Shown here: piece after piece, positions 57,123-64,000 of the stretch
How the letters are laid out: each line of letters begins with the position of its first letter
Numbering within the stretch: position 1 is the stretch's first letter
Source of the DNA: an uncultured Faecalibacterium sp.
GTDB taxonomy: Bacteria > Bacillota > Clostridia > Oscillospirales > Ruminococcaceae
Direction of reading: 5' to 3'
DNA: 64,000 bases
Assembly: GCA_934548045.1 (NCBI GenBank)
Contig: CAKTEM010000005.1
Coordinates: forward strand, 82,704 to 146,703
Translations under genes and position numbers: made by a program
The notes under the pieces: model-generated
The model's input: only the letters and a program-made list of their open reading frames with translations
Told to the model about the DNA's origin: nothing
The model's database searches: none

Positions 57123-57761
57123 ATGAAAATTTGTGCTGCTACCGGCAACGCCGGTAAGCTCAAGGAACTGCGCCGCATCCTCGAGGCGCAGGGACATGAG
57201 GTGGTGAGCCAGAAAGAACTGGGCATCACCACAGAACCCGACGAGACCGGCACGACCTTTGCGGAGAACGCAAAGATCAAGGCGGAGACCATCTGCAAGG
57301 AGAGCGGCCTGCCGACCATCGCCGATGATTCGGGTCTTTGCGTCGATGCGCTGAACGGCGCGCCCGGCGTGTACAGCGCACGCTACTGCGGACATCACGG
57401 TGACGACGAAGCAAACAACGACAAGCTTCTGGATACCATGAAGGATGTTCCGGCGGACAAGCGCGGCGCAAAGTTCGTCTCGGCGGTCTGCTTCATCCTG
57501 CCCACCGGCGAGAGCCTGACCTGCATGGGCGAGTGTCCGGGCAAGGTCGCCTTTGAGCGTCTGGCCGGAGATTACGGTTTCGGCTATGACCCCCTGTTTA
57601 TCCCGGACGACTGCGGCGTGGGCAAGCACGATAAGCGCGCCAACACCGAGGGCCGCAGCTATGCACAGCTGACGCCCGACGAAAAGGACGCCATCAGTCA
57701 CCGCGGCAACGCTCTGGCCGAGCTGGAAAAAGAACTGCCGGAGTTTTTGAAGAAACATTAA
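57123..57761 (+). CDS. rdgB: XTP/dITP diphosphatase
   Basis: This 212-residue house-cleaning enzyme removes non-canonical purine nucleotides. It has ATGNAGKLKELRRIL at 5-19, TFAENAKIKAETICKESGLPTIADDSGLCVDALNGAPGVYSARY near 41-84 and GFGYDPLFIP near 150-159. It starts one base after the ftsY stop. Confidence 0.95.
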   Translation: MKICAATGNAGKLKELRRILEAQGHEVVSQKELGITTEPDETGTTFAENAKIKAETICKESGLPTIADDSGLCVDALNGAPGVYSARYCGHHGDDEANNDKLLDTMKDVPADKRGAKFVSAVCFILPTGESLTCMGECPGKVAFERLAGDYGFGYDPLFIPDDCGVGKHDKRANTEGRSYAQLTPDEKDAISHRGNALAELEKELPEFLKKH

Positions 57762-57785
57762 CAACATATTTTAAGGAGAACAATT

Positions 57786-58082
57786 ATGCTGACGAGCAAA
57801 CAGCGCGCCATTCTGCGCGGCAAGGCAAACACCATGGACCCCGTTTTTCAGGTTGGTAAGGGTGAGATCGACGAGACCATGATCCAGGGCGTGAAGGACT
57901 GCCTCGACGCCCGGGAACTCATCAAGGTCAAGGTGCTGGACAACAGCATGTACAACGCCCGTGAGGCATCCGTCCTGCTGGCAGAGGCCACCGGCGCAGA
58001 CTGCGTGCAGGTCATCGGCTCCAAATTCGTCCTCTATCTTCAGAAGAAAAAGGACAGCGCGTATGCTGACCTGCTGAAATGA
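57786..58082 (+). CDS. yhbY: YhbY-family RNA-binding protein (CRM domain)
   Basis: This 98-residue protein is a single CRM domain, found on assembling 50S subunits. It shows LTSKQRAILRGKANTMDPVFQVGKGEID at 2-29 and a C-terminal KKKDSAYADLLK. Its stop overlaps the nadD start (ATGA). In Clostridia it usually follows obgE; obgE is not in this window. Confidence 0.93.
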   Translation: MLTSKQRAILRGKANTMDPVFQVGKGEIDETMIQGVKDCLDARELIKVKVLDNSMYNAREASVLLAEATGADCVQVIGSKFVLYLQKKKDSAYADLLK

Positions 58083-58765
58083 AGATCTTACTCTACGGCG
58101 GCACCTTCGACCCACCCCACAACGGCCACCTGAACAATCTGCGTGCCGCTGTCCGCCGGGTGCAGCCCGACAAGGTCATCGTCATGCCGGCTGGTGTGCC
58201 GCCGCACAAACACGCATCCACGACGCCGGGGATTCTCCGGATCGAGATGTGCCGCTGCTTTGAGGCTCTGGCGGAGGAAAACGCCGTGCTGGAGCTGGAA
58301 GTCAGCAGCTGGGAAGTGGAACAGGCCGCTGCCGGACGCCGGAACTACACGGTCCTCACGCTGGAATGGCTGGCCGAGCGGTTCCCGGCGGCGCAGCTCT
58401 ACCTGACCGTCGGCAGCGACATGCTGATGACCTTTGACGAGTGGTACCGCTGGGCGGATATCCTGCGTCTGGCGCATCTCGTGGTCGTCAGCCGGAACGT
58501 CGGCGATGACCCGGCACTCCACGCCAAGGCAAAGCAGCTTGACCCGGAGGGCGGACGCATCCTGTTCGCTCCGGTGGAGGCGATGCCGATGGCAAGCAGC
58601 AGCCTGCGGCAGCGTCTTGCGGCAGGGGATGGCTGTGAAAATGAACTTCCGGCGAATGTCCGCGCCGTCATCGCACGGGAAGGGCTCTACCGGAACCAAG
58701 GAGACGAAGAAAGCAATGAAGTTGAAAGAGGCAAAAGAGCTTGTACGGGGCCGTCTGAGCGATAA
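58079..58765 (+). CDS. nadD: Nicotinate-nucleotide adenylyltransferase
   Basis: NadD makes nicotinate adenine dinucleotide in NAD synthesis. The 228-residue protein has the nucleotidyltransferase motif YGGTFDPPHNGHLNNLRAA near 5-23, PAGVPPHKHAST, VGSDMLMTFDEWYRW near 117-131 and MASSSLRQRLAAG, a variant of the usual SSTxIR. Catalysis ends near residue 205, and the last 20 residues overlap yqeK, so the C-terminus is longer than usual. It overlaps yhbY by four bases. Confidence 0.93.
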   Translation: MKILLYGGTFDPPHNGHLNNLRAAVRRVQPDKVIVMPAGVPPHKHASTTPGILRIEMCRCFEALAEENAVLELEVSSWEVEQAAAGRRNYTVLTLEWLAERFPAAQLYLTVGSDMLMTFDEWYRWADILRLAHLVVVSRNVGDDPALHAKAKQLDPEGGRILFAPVEAMPMASSSLRQRLAAGDGCENELPANVRAVIAREGLYRNQGDEESNEVERGKRACTGPSER

Positions 58766-59291
58766 GCGGTATCAGCACACCCTCAACGTCCGGAAGATGG
58801 CCGTCAAGCTGGCAAAGCAGTACGACGTCAGCGAGGAAAAGGCGGCTCTGGCTGCTCTGCTCCACGACTCGGCCAAGGAGATCTCCAAAGACGAGATGAA
58901 AGAGCTGATGGCAAAGTATCCCGAGTACGCCGAGGGCGGCGAGAGTCGTCCGTCGCCGGTCTGGCACGGCATCTGTGCCGCGATCCTAGCGCGCACCGAG
59001 TGGGGCGTGACGGACGAGGCCGTGCTTTCGGCCATCGCCTGCCACACCGCCGGAAAGCCCGGCATGAGCAAGCTGGATAAAATCGTTTATCTGGCCGACA
59101 TGTCCTGCAAAGAGCGCGACTGGCCGGGCGTCAACAAACTGCGCAAGCTGGAGATGAAAGACCTCGACGCCGCGATGCTCCTCGCGCTGAAGCAGACCAA
59201 TGAATTCGTTCTCTCGCAGGGCAAGCCACTCGACCCCATGTCGAAGGCTGCCTACGAGGATATCGAGCGGCAGATAGAAGCGCGCGGCTGA
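58716..59291 (+). CDS. yqeK: YqeK-like HD-domain hydrolase
   Basis: This 191-residue HD protein belongs to the YqeK family, reported to hydrolyse symmetric diadenosine tetraphosphate in Gram-positive bacteria. It has RYQHTLNVRKMAVKLAKQY near 17-35, LLHDSAKEISKDEM near 49-62, and IACHTAGKPGMSKLDKIVYLADM near 108-130. The ATG at 58716 follows AAGGAG and lies inside the end of nadD, a 50-base overlap in another frame. A longer in-frame reading upstream is only a shadow of nadD. Confidence 0.93.
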   Translation: MKLKEAKELVRGRLSDKRYQHTLNVRKMAVKLAKQYDVSEEKAALAALLHDSAKEISKDEMKELMAKYPEYAEGGESRPSPVWHGICAAILARTEWGVTDEAVLSAIACHTAGKPGMSKLDKIVYLADMSCKERDWPGVNKLRKLEMKDLDAAMLLALKQTNEFVLSQGKPLDPMSKAAYEDIERQIEARG

Positions 59292-59325
59292 AAATGTGAT
59301 AACAGCGTTCCCAAAAGAAAACCGA

Positions 59326-59354
59326 TTGCAGATTACAGGGAAGAATGTTATACT
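59326..59354 (+). promoter_or_regulatory. Promoter of the LCP gene
   Basis: TTGCAG (59326-59331) and TATACT (59349-59354) are 17 bases apart, about 51 bases before the start codon. Confidence 0.7.
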
Positions 59355-59405
59355 ATTGGATATAGCGCGGTTTTTCCGCAATAAATCTGGAAGGAATAAG
59401 AACGA

Positions 59406-60872
59406 ATGAGTCAAGCTCCGCGTCGTATCAATACCGACCGCTCTCTGAATCGTCCGACCGAACAGCGTCCGTCGCAGAACCCTGCCCCGAAACCGACGCC
59501 GAGCGGCCAGCCTGATTTTTTCAGCAAACAGCCTGAAGTGAAGCCTGCTTCGCTCCGTCCGGAAACGCCGGATAAACCGGCTCCCGTCTCCGGTGGTGGG
59601 AATGGCGGAAACAAGCCGCCGCGCCATGCTGCAGCTCATGCAGCTCCGCCTCCGAGCGAGAAACGCCGCCGCAGCAAGAAAAAAAAGAAAAAAACGCCGC
59701 TCTGGCTGCCGATGGCTATCACGATGGCAATTATTGCGGTCGTCTCGGGCGTCGTGGTCTACGGCGTGAGCATGTTGAACAAGGTGGAGGAGAGCATCCG
59801 CCCGGATTCGCAGGTAGAGCAGATCACCGAGGAGATCCAGACCCTCGAGGAGTACAAGGGTGATGTCGTCAACATTCTGGTCTGCGGCATCGACTATGAG
59901 GAAGGCCGTGATTATTCCAACGATCCGACCGCCAACGACGGCATGACAGATATGATCCTGTACTGCCAGTTCGACATCAAGGGCGGCGCGCTCCGGATGC
60001 TCCAGATTCCTCGCAATAGCCTTGTCACGACCTCGGGAAGAAAAGTCACCCTTTCCAACGGCAAGACCTATGCGGCGACCAACTATCAGATCAACTCGGT
60101 GGCTCTGTCCAACGGCGGCAGCATTGCGGCTCTGGCAGAAGTCATTTACGACCAGTACAAGCTGCCCATCGACTACTATGTGTCCATCGACATGCAGGCA
60201 CTGGTCGAGATGGTCGATAACTTCGGCGGCATCGAGGTCTATATCCCCCACGACATGTCCTTTGCCGGCAGTGCGCTGAAGCAGGGGTACCGCAACCTCG
60301 ACGGCGCGTCGGCGGAGTTCTTCGTCCGCTGCCGCCACGGTAAGGGCTATTCCAACTCGGACATCGACCGCCTGAACATGCAGCGGTATTTCTACGCCGG
60401 CCTGTTCAAGCGTGTCCGCTCAATGGGCATCACCGATGTATTGAATCAGCTGCCGCTGGTCTTCAACAACTATATCAAGACCGATATGGACCTTGCGACC
60501 ATCGCAAAGATGCTCGTGTCCTTTACCCGGATCGACAGCGCGAACATCATGCTGGCCCAGACGCCGGTCTTCATGGGCGTGCCGAACATCGGCTCGACCG
60601 ACAGCTTTGACGGCTATTCCTGCGTCGTGCCTGACGCAGGCTCCATCGCAGAGCTGCTCAACACCTATTTTCGCAATTATACCGGCCCGGTGAGCGCGGA
60701 TGAGATGAACCTTGTGACCGACAAGTGGCCGCATGGCAGTGCATCCACCAGCGCGAACGTCCAGTTCGTCGGCCAGCTCGATAAGGAATCGAACGACGCC
60801 ATCCTCAGCGGTGACACCGACGTGCAGGGCGCGACCACGACCGATGGTCAGGCCGCCGGAACAGGACAATAA
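59406..60872 (+). CDS. LytR-CpsA-Psr (LCP) family cell-wall polymer transferase
   Basis: LCP enzymes attach teichoic acids or capsule-type polymers to peptidoglycan. This 488-residue protein has a long Pro/Lys-rich cytoplasmic N-terminus (about 1-95), one membrane span (about 98-120) and an outside LCP domain (about 155-330) with VNILVCGIDYEEG, TDMILYCQFDIKGGALRMLQIPRNS and RCRHGKGYSNSDIDRLNMQRYF, which holds the usual Arg residues. The start follows TGGAAGG. It sits before rsfS-leuS, a common clostridial order. Confidence 0.93.
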   Translation: MSQAPRRINTDRSLNRPTEQRPSQNPAPKPTPSGQPDFFSKQPEVKPASLRPETPDKPAPVSGGGNGGNKPPRHAAAHAAPPPSEKRRRSKKKKKKTPLWLPMAITMAIIAVVSGVVVYGVSMLNKVEESIRPDSQVEQITEEIQTLEEYKGDVVNILVCGIDYEEGRDYSNDPTANDGMTDMILYCQFDIKGGALRMLQIPRNSLVTTSGRKVTLSNGKTYAATNYQINSVALSNGGSIAALAEVIYDQYKLPIDYYVSIDMQALVEMVDNFGGIEVYIPHDMSFAGSALKQGYRNLDGASAEFFVRCRHGKGYSNSDIDRLNMQRYFYAGLFKRVRSMGITDVLNQLPLVFNNYIKTDMDLATIAKMLVSFTRIDSANIMLAQTPVFMGVPNIGSTDSFDGYSCVVPDAGSIAELLNTYFRNYTGPVSADEMNLVTDKWPHGSASTSANVQFVGQLDKESNDAILSGDTDVQGATTTDGQAAGTGQ

Positions 60873-60888
60873 CAGATAGGAGAACCAC

Positions 60889-61269
60889 ATGGAAAACTTG
60901 AAAGACAGCAAGACCCTTGCAATCGAAATTGCAAAGATCCTCGATAAGAAAAAGGCACAGGACGTCCGGGTGCTGAAAGTCGACAGCCTGACCGTCCTGA
61001 CCGATTACTTCGTCATCGCCTCCGGTACCTCCACCACGCAGGTGGCGGCTCTGGCAGACGAAGTGGATTATGAACTCTCCCAGAAGGGCATCACCCCGTA
61101 CAGCACCGAAGGCTTCGACTCGAAGAACTGGGTGCTGCTGGATTACTCGAACGTCATCGTCCACGTCTTTGTGCCGAACACGCGCACTTACTATGACCTC
61201 GAGCATCTGTGGGCAGACGGTGAGCCCATCGACATCTCGGAGTACCTGACGCCGGATAGTAGTATCTAA
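60889..61269 (+). CDS. rsfS: Ribosomal silencing factor RsfS
   Basis: RsfS binds L14 and blocks subunit joining when nutrients are short. This 126-residue protein shows KDSKTLAIEIAKILDKKKAQDVRVLKV near 4-30, TDYFVIASGTSTTQVAALADEV and WVLLDYSNVIVHVF near 83-96. The start follows AGGAG. It is 16 bases after the LCP gene. Confidence 0.96.
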   Translation: MENLKDSKTLAIEIAKILDKKKAQDVRVLKVDSLTVLTDYFVIASGTSTTQVAALADEVDYELSQKGITPYSTEGFDSKNWVLLDYSNVIVHVFVPNTRTYYDLEHLWADGEPIDISEYLTPDSSI

Positions 61270-61320
61270 GGATATTATTTGTTATATTTAGTTTGGATAG
61301 TTTGGAGCTGATTAACAATC

Positions 61321-63870
61321 ATGAAGTACGATTACAAGGCTGTTGAAGCCAAGTGGCAGAAGGTGTGGGAGGACGAAAAGACCTTCCATGCCGAGATCGA
61401 CCACTCGAAACCCAAATTCTACGCTCTCGTCGAGTTCCCGTATCCGTCGGGCGCAGGCCTGCACGTCGGCCATCCGCGCAGCTATACCGCGCTGGACGTC
61501 GTCAGCCGCAAACGCCGCAAGAACGGTTATAACGTCCTGTACCCGATGGGTTGGGATGCGTTCGGCCTGCCGACCGAGAACTTCGCAATGAAGAACCACA
61601 TCCACCCGGCCATCGTCACCAAGAAGAACGTTGACCGCTTCCGCAGCCAGCTGAAAGCTCTGGGCTTCTCCTTCGACTGGGATCGCGAGATCAACACCAC
61701 CGACCCCGAGTACTACAAGTGGACCCAGTGGATCTTCCTCCAGCTGTACAAGCACGGTCTGGCTTACAAGAAGGAAATGAGCGTCAACTGGTGTACCAGC
61801 TGCAAGTGCGTTCTGGCAAACGAGGAAGTTGTCAACGGCGTCTGCGAACGCTGCGGCAGCGAAGTCGTCCACCGCGTCAAGAGCCAGTGGATGCTGAAGA
61901 TCACCGCATACGCCGATAAGCTTATCGACGGTCTGGATGGTCTGGATTACATCGACCGCGTTGCCACCCAGCAGAAGAACTGGATCGGCCGCAGCCACGG
62001 CGCAGAAGTCAACTTCGGCACCACCGCAGGCGACACCCTGACCGTTTATACCACGCGCTGCGATACCCTGTTCGGTGCGACCTACATGGTCGTCTCTCCG
62101 GAACACGCCATCGTCAAGGAGTGGCTGGACAAGGGCATCATTAAGAATGTCGACGCTGTCAAGGCATATCAGGCCGAGGCAGCACGCAAGAGCGATTTCG
62201 AGCGCAGCGAGCTGAACAAGGAGAAGACCGGCATCCAGCTGGAAGGCGTCATGGGCATCAACCCGGTCAACGACAAGGAGATTCCCGTCTTCATCTCCGA
62301 TTACGTTCTGGCTACCTATGGCACCGGTGCTATCATGGCAGTTCCTGCTCACGATACCCGTGACTGGGAGTTCGCGAAGAAGTTCGGCCTGCCCATCATC
62401 GAGGTCGTCAAGGGTACCACCCCGTCCAACCTCGACGAGGCTGCTTTCACCGATGTCGCTACCGGCACGCTGGTAAACTCCGGCTTCCTGAATGGCCTGT
62501 CCGTCACTGACGCAAAGGCCAAGATGATCGAGTGGCTGGAATCCAACGGCAAGGGCAAGGATAAGGTCAACTACAAGCTCCGCGACTGGGTGTTCAGCCG
62601 TCAGCGTTACTGGGGCGAGCCCATCCCGATGGTCAAGTGCGAGAAGTGCGGCTGGCAGCCGCTGCCCGAGAGCAGCCTGCCGTTGACCCTGCCCGATATC
62701 ACCGACTTTGAGCCGGGCCCGGACGGCGAGTCTCCGCTGGCACGCCACACAGACTGGGTCAAGACCACCTGCCCCTGCTGCGGCGGCCCGGCAATGCGTG
62801 AGACCGATACCATGCCCCAGTGGGCTGGCTCTTCCTGGTACTTCCTGCGCTATATGGATCCTCACTGCAAGGATGCCATCGCCTCCAAGGAAGCTCTGGA
62901 ATACTGGTCTCCGGTCGACTGGTACAACGGCGGCATGGAGCATACCACCCTGCACCTGCTGTACAGCCGTTTCTGGCATAAGTTCCTGTACGATATCGGT
63001 GTTGTTCCCTCTCCGGAACCCTACCAGAAGCGTACCGCTCACGGCATGATCCTGGGCCTGAACCCCCACAGCTTCGTCAACCTGCCTGCTGCAGAGCAGG
63101 AGAAGCTGCTGAAGGAGTACGGCAGCCAGAAGGCCGCTGAGAAGGCTCTGGAAGAGAAGTACGGCGAGATGTCCCGTCACCCCATCGTCAAGATGTCCAA
63201 GTCTCTGGGCAACGTCATCAACCCGGATGAGGTCGTCGACCAGTACGGTGCCGACACCATGCGTCTGTACGAGATGTTCATGGGCGACTTCGAGCAGGCT
63301 GCTCCGTGGCAGACTTCCGCCATCGCAGGCTGCAACCGCTTCCTCGACCGTGTCTGGGGTCTGTCCGACAAGCTGGTCGAGGGCGAGGGCTATCGTCCGC
63401 AGGTCGAGACCCTGATGCACCAGACCATCAAGAAGGTCGGCGCAGACATCGAGACCCTGAAGATGAACACCGCCATCGCTCAGCTGATGACCCTCGTCAA
63501 CGCCCTGTACGACAACGGCGGCGCGACCAAGGCCGAGTTCGAGACCGTTGTCCAGCTGCTGAACCCGTTTGCTCCTCACATGACCGAGGAACTGTGGGAG
63601 GAGCTGGGCCACAGCCACGACGAGCAGCTGGCTTACTATCCGTGGCCGGAGTACGAAGAGGCCAAGTGCGTTGAATCTACTGTGGAGATCGCAGTTCAGG
63701 TCAACGGCAAGGTCAAGGCTCGTCTGAAAGTCGCCGCCGATATCACCTCTGAGGACGCCATCGCGGCCGCAAAGGCTGACCCGGCAGTGGCCGAGGCTTT
63801 GGCTGGCAAGACCGTCGTGAAGGAAATTTACGTCAAGGGCCGCCTCGTCAATCTGGCTGTGAAGGGCTGA
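61321..63870 (+). CDS. leuS: Leucyl-tRNA synthetase
   Basis: This 849-residue class Ia synthetase charges tRNA-Leu. It has the HIGH-type motif HVGH at 48-51, Cys pairs of a zinc-binding insert (CTSCKCVL and CERCGSE), a CP1 editing domain with TYGTGAIMAVPAHDTRDWEFAK near 335-356, and KMSKS at 624-628 before the anticodon-binding domain. Length is slightly longer than the usual 800-830. The leader is only 51 bases and has no T-box. The ribosome binding site before 61321 is poor. Confidence 0.98.
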   Translation: MKYDYKAVEAKWQKVWEDEKTFHAEIDHSKPKFYALVEFPYPSGAGLHVGHPRSYTALDVVSRKRRKNGYNVLYPMGWDAFGLPTENFAMKNHIHPAIVTKKNVDRFRSQLKALGFSFDWDREINTTDPEYYKWTQWIFLQLYKHGLAYKKEMSVNWCTSCKCVLANEEVVNGVCERCGSEVVHRVKSQWMLKITAYADKLIDGLDGLDYIDRVATQQKNWIGRSHGAEVNFGTTAGDTLTVYTTRCDTLFGATYMVVSPEHAIVKEWLDKGIIKNVDAVKAYQAEAARKSDFERSELNKEKTGIQLEGVMGINPVNDKEIPVFISDYVLATYGTGAIMAVPAHDTRDWEFAKKFGLPIIEVVKGTTPSNLDEAAFTDVATGTLVNSGFLNGLSVTDAKAKMIEWLESNGKGKDKVNYKLRDWVFSRQRYWGEPIPMVKCEKCGWQPLPESSLPLTLPDITDFEPGPDGESPLARHTDWVKTTCPCCGGPAMRETDTMPQWAGSSWYFLRYMDPHCKDAIASKEALEYWSPVDWYNGGMEHTTLHLLYSRFWHKFLYDIGVVPSPEPYQKRTAHGMILGLNPHSFVNLPAAEQEKLLKEYGSQKAAEKALEEKYGEMSRHPIVKMSKSLGNVINPDEVVDQYGADTMRLYEMFMGDFEQAAPWQTSAIAGCNRFLDRVWGLSDKLVEGEGYRPQVETLMHQTIKKVGADIETLKMNTAIAQLMTLVNALYDNGGATKAEFETVVQLLNPFAPHMTEELWEELGHSHDEQLAYYPWPEYEEAKCVESTVEIAVQVNGKVKARLKVAADITSEDAIAAAKADPAVAEALAGKTVVKEIYVKGRLVNLAVKG

Positions 63871-63913
63871 TGCCCGGCGAGAAAGTTTTTGTAAAAAAAC
63901 TTTCCAAAAAAGG

Positions 63914-63942
63914 TTGACGAACGAGAGAAAATGCGCTATACT
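63914..63942 (+). promoter_or_regulatory. Promoter at the right end, leading out of the window
   Basis: TTGACG (63914-63919) and TATACT (63937-63942) are 17 bases apart. The 50 bases after it hold no start codon in good context, but end in AAGGGAGGGA, a ribosome binding site for a gene just beyond the edge. Confidence 0.75.
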
Positions 63943-64000
63943 GTCTACTGTTAGTTACCATGTAACAACGAAATTCCTGCCTCACGGTCCAAGGGAGGGA

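Noticed and set aside
61270..61320. T-box leader before leuS
   Set aside because: There are only 51 bases between rsfS and leuS, with no T-box sequence or terminator.
63876..63905. Terminator after leuS
   Set aside because: GAAAGTTTTT and AAAACTTTC can pair, but the stem is A+T-rich and the following bases are A, not T, on the leuS strand. The true 3' end of leuS is unclear.
1..64000. tRNA genes, CRISPR arrays, prophage or insertion sequences
   Set aside because: I scanned the intergenic stretches and saw no tRNA arm pattern, no regularly spaced repeats, and no integrase, transposase or phage structural gene. The interspersed repeats are irregularly placed and differ in orientation.

Overview
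This window looks like a contiguous piece of chromosome from a Gram-positive anaerobe of the class Clostridia, most likely Faecalibacterium or a close relative in the Oscillospiraceae. That placement is inference. It rests on the G+C-rich codon use with many GGC, GCA and AAG codons, the clostridial gene orders, the many conserved proteins and a family of short palindromic repeats of the type I associate with that genus. Almost all of the window is housekeeping DNA. I see no prophage, no transposase, no CRISPR array, no tRNA and no rRNA gene.

Layout: (1) 1-3.4 kb holds secE-nusG-rplK-rplA-rplJ-rplL, with two L1-binding mimics and an L10 leader; rpoBC does not follow. (2) 3.4-5.1 kb holds a two-gene SPFH/ribbon-helix-helix unit behind a palindromic promoter, then a composite repeat. 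(3) 5.1-9 kb is a glycolytic cluster, pgk-tpiA-gpmI. (4) 9-14.1 kb holds an HD-GYP-like protein, an LRR/CAP lipoprotein, a patatin and xpt. (5) 14.1-20.7 kb is a wall and division group: a class B PBP, facing ftsW, a murA paralogue, ftsZ and an unknown coiled-coil protein. (6) 20.7-30.1 kb holds a DUF3796/XRE pair, an HD protein, a PC4-like protein, sbcDC, a peptidoglycan-binding protein, spoIIR, and UPF0210/ACT genes. (7) 30.3-36.4 kb holds an Lrp regulator with an aminotransferase, ispE, a DUF378 protein, a peroxiredoxin-fold protein, a probable 6S RNA, DUF1292, a cyclophilin-like lipoprotein and ruvX. (8) 36.4-47.2 kb holds addBA, infC-rpmI-rplT with its leader, a SPOUT methyltransferase and dprA. 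(9) 47.3-63.9 kb is a long run in one direction: topA-trmFO-plsX-rnc-smc-ftsY-rdgB-yhbY-nadD-yqeK-LCP-rsfS-leuS.

Most genes group by task: translation and its autoregulated leaders, glycolysis, cell wall and septum formation, double-strand break repair (both SbcCD and AddAB), and ribosome, NAD and wall-polymer maturation. The parts that ordinary annotation explains least are between genes: a repeat family whose ends form the stop codons of neighbouring genes, and three genes whose ribosome binding site lies inside the 3' arm of a hairpin. The least understood proteins are the coiled-coil protein after FtsZ, the acidic proline-rich protein after SbcC, the peroxiredoxin-like protein without its catalytic cysteine, and a lone SpoIIR. 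I did not find a clearly new multi-gene defence or biosynthetic system here.
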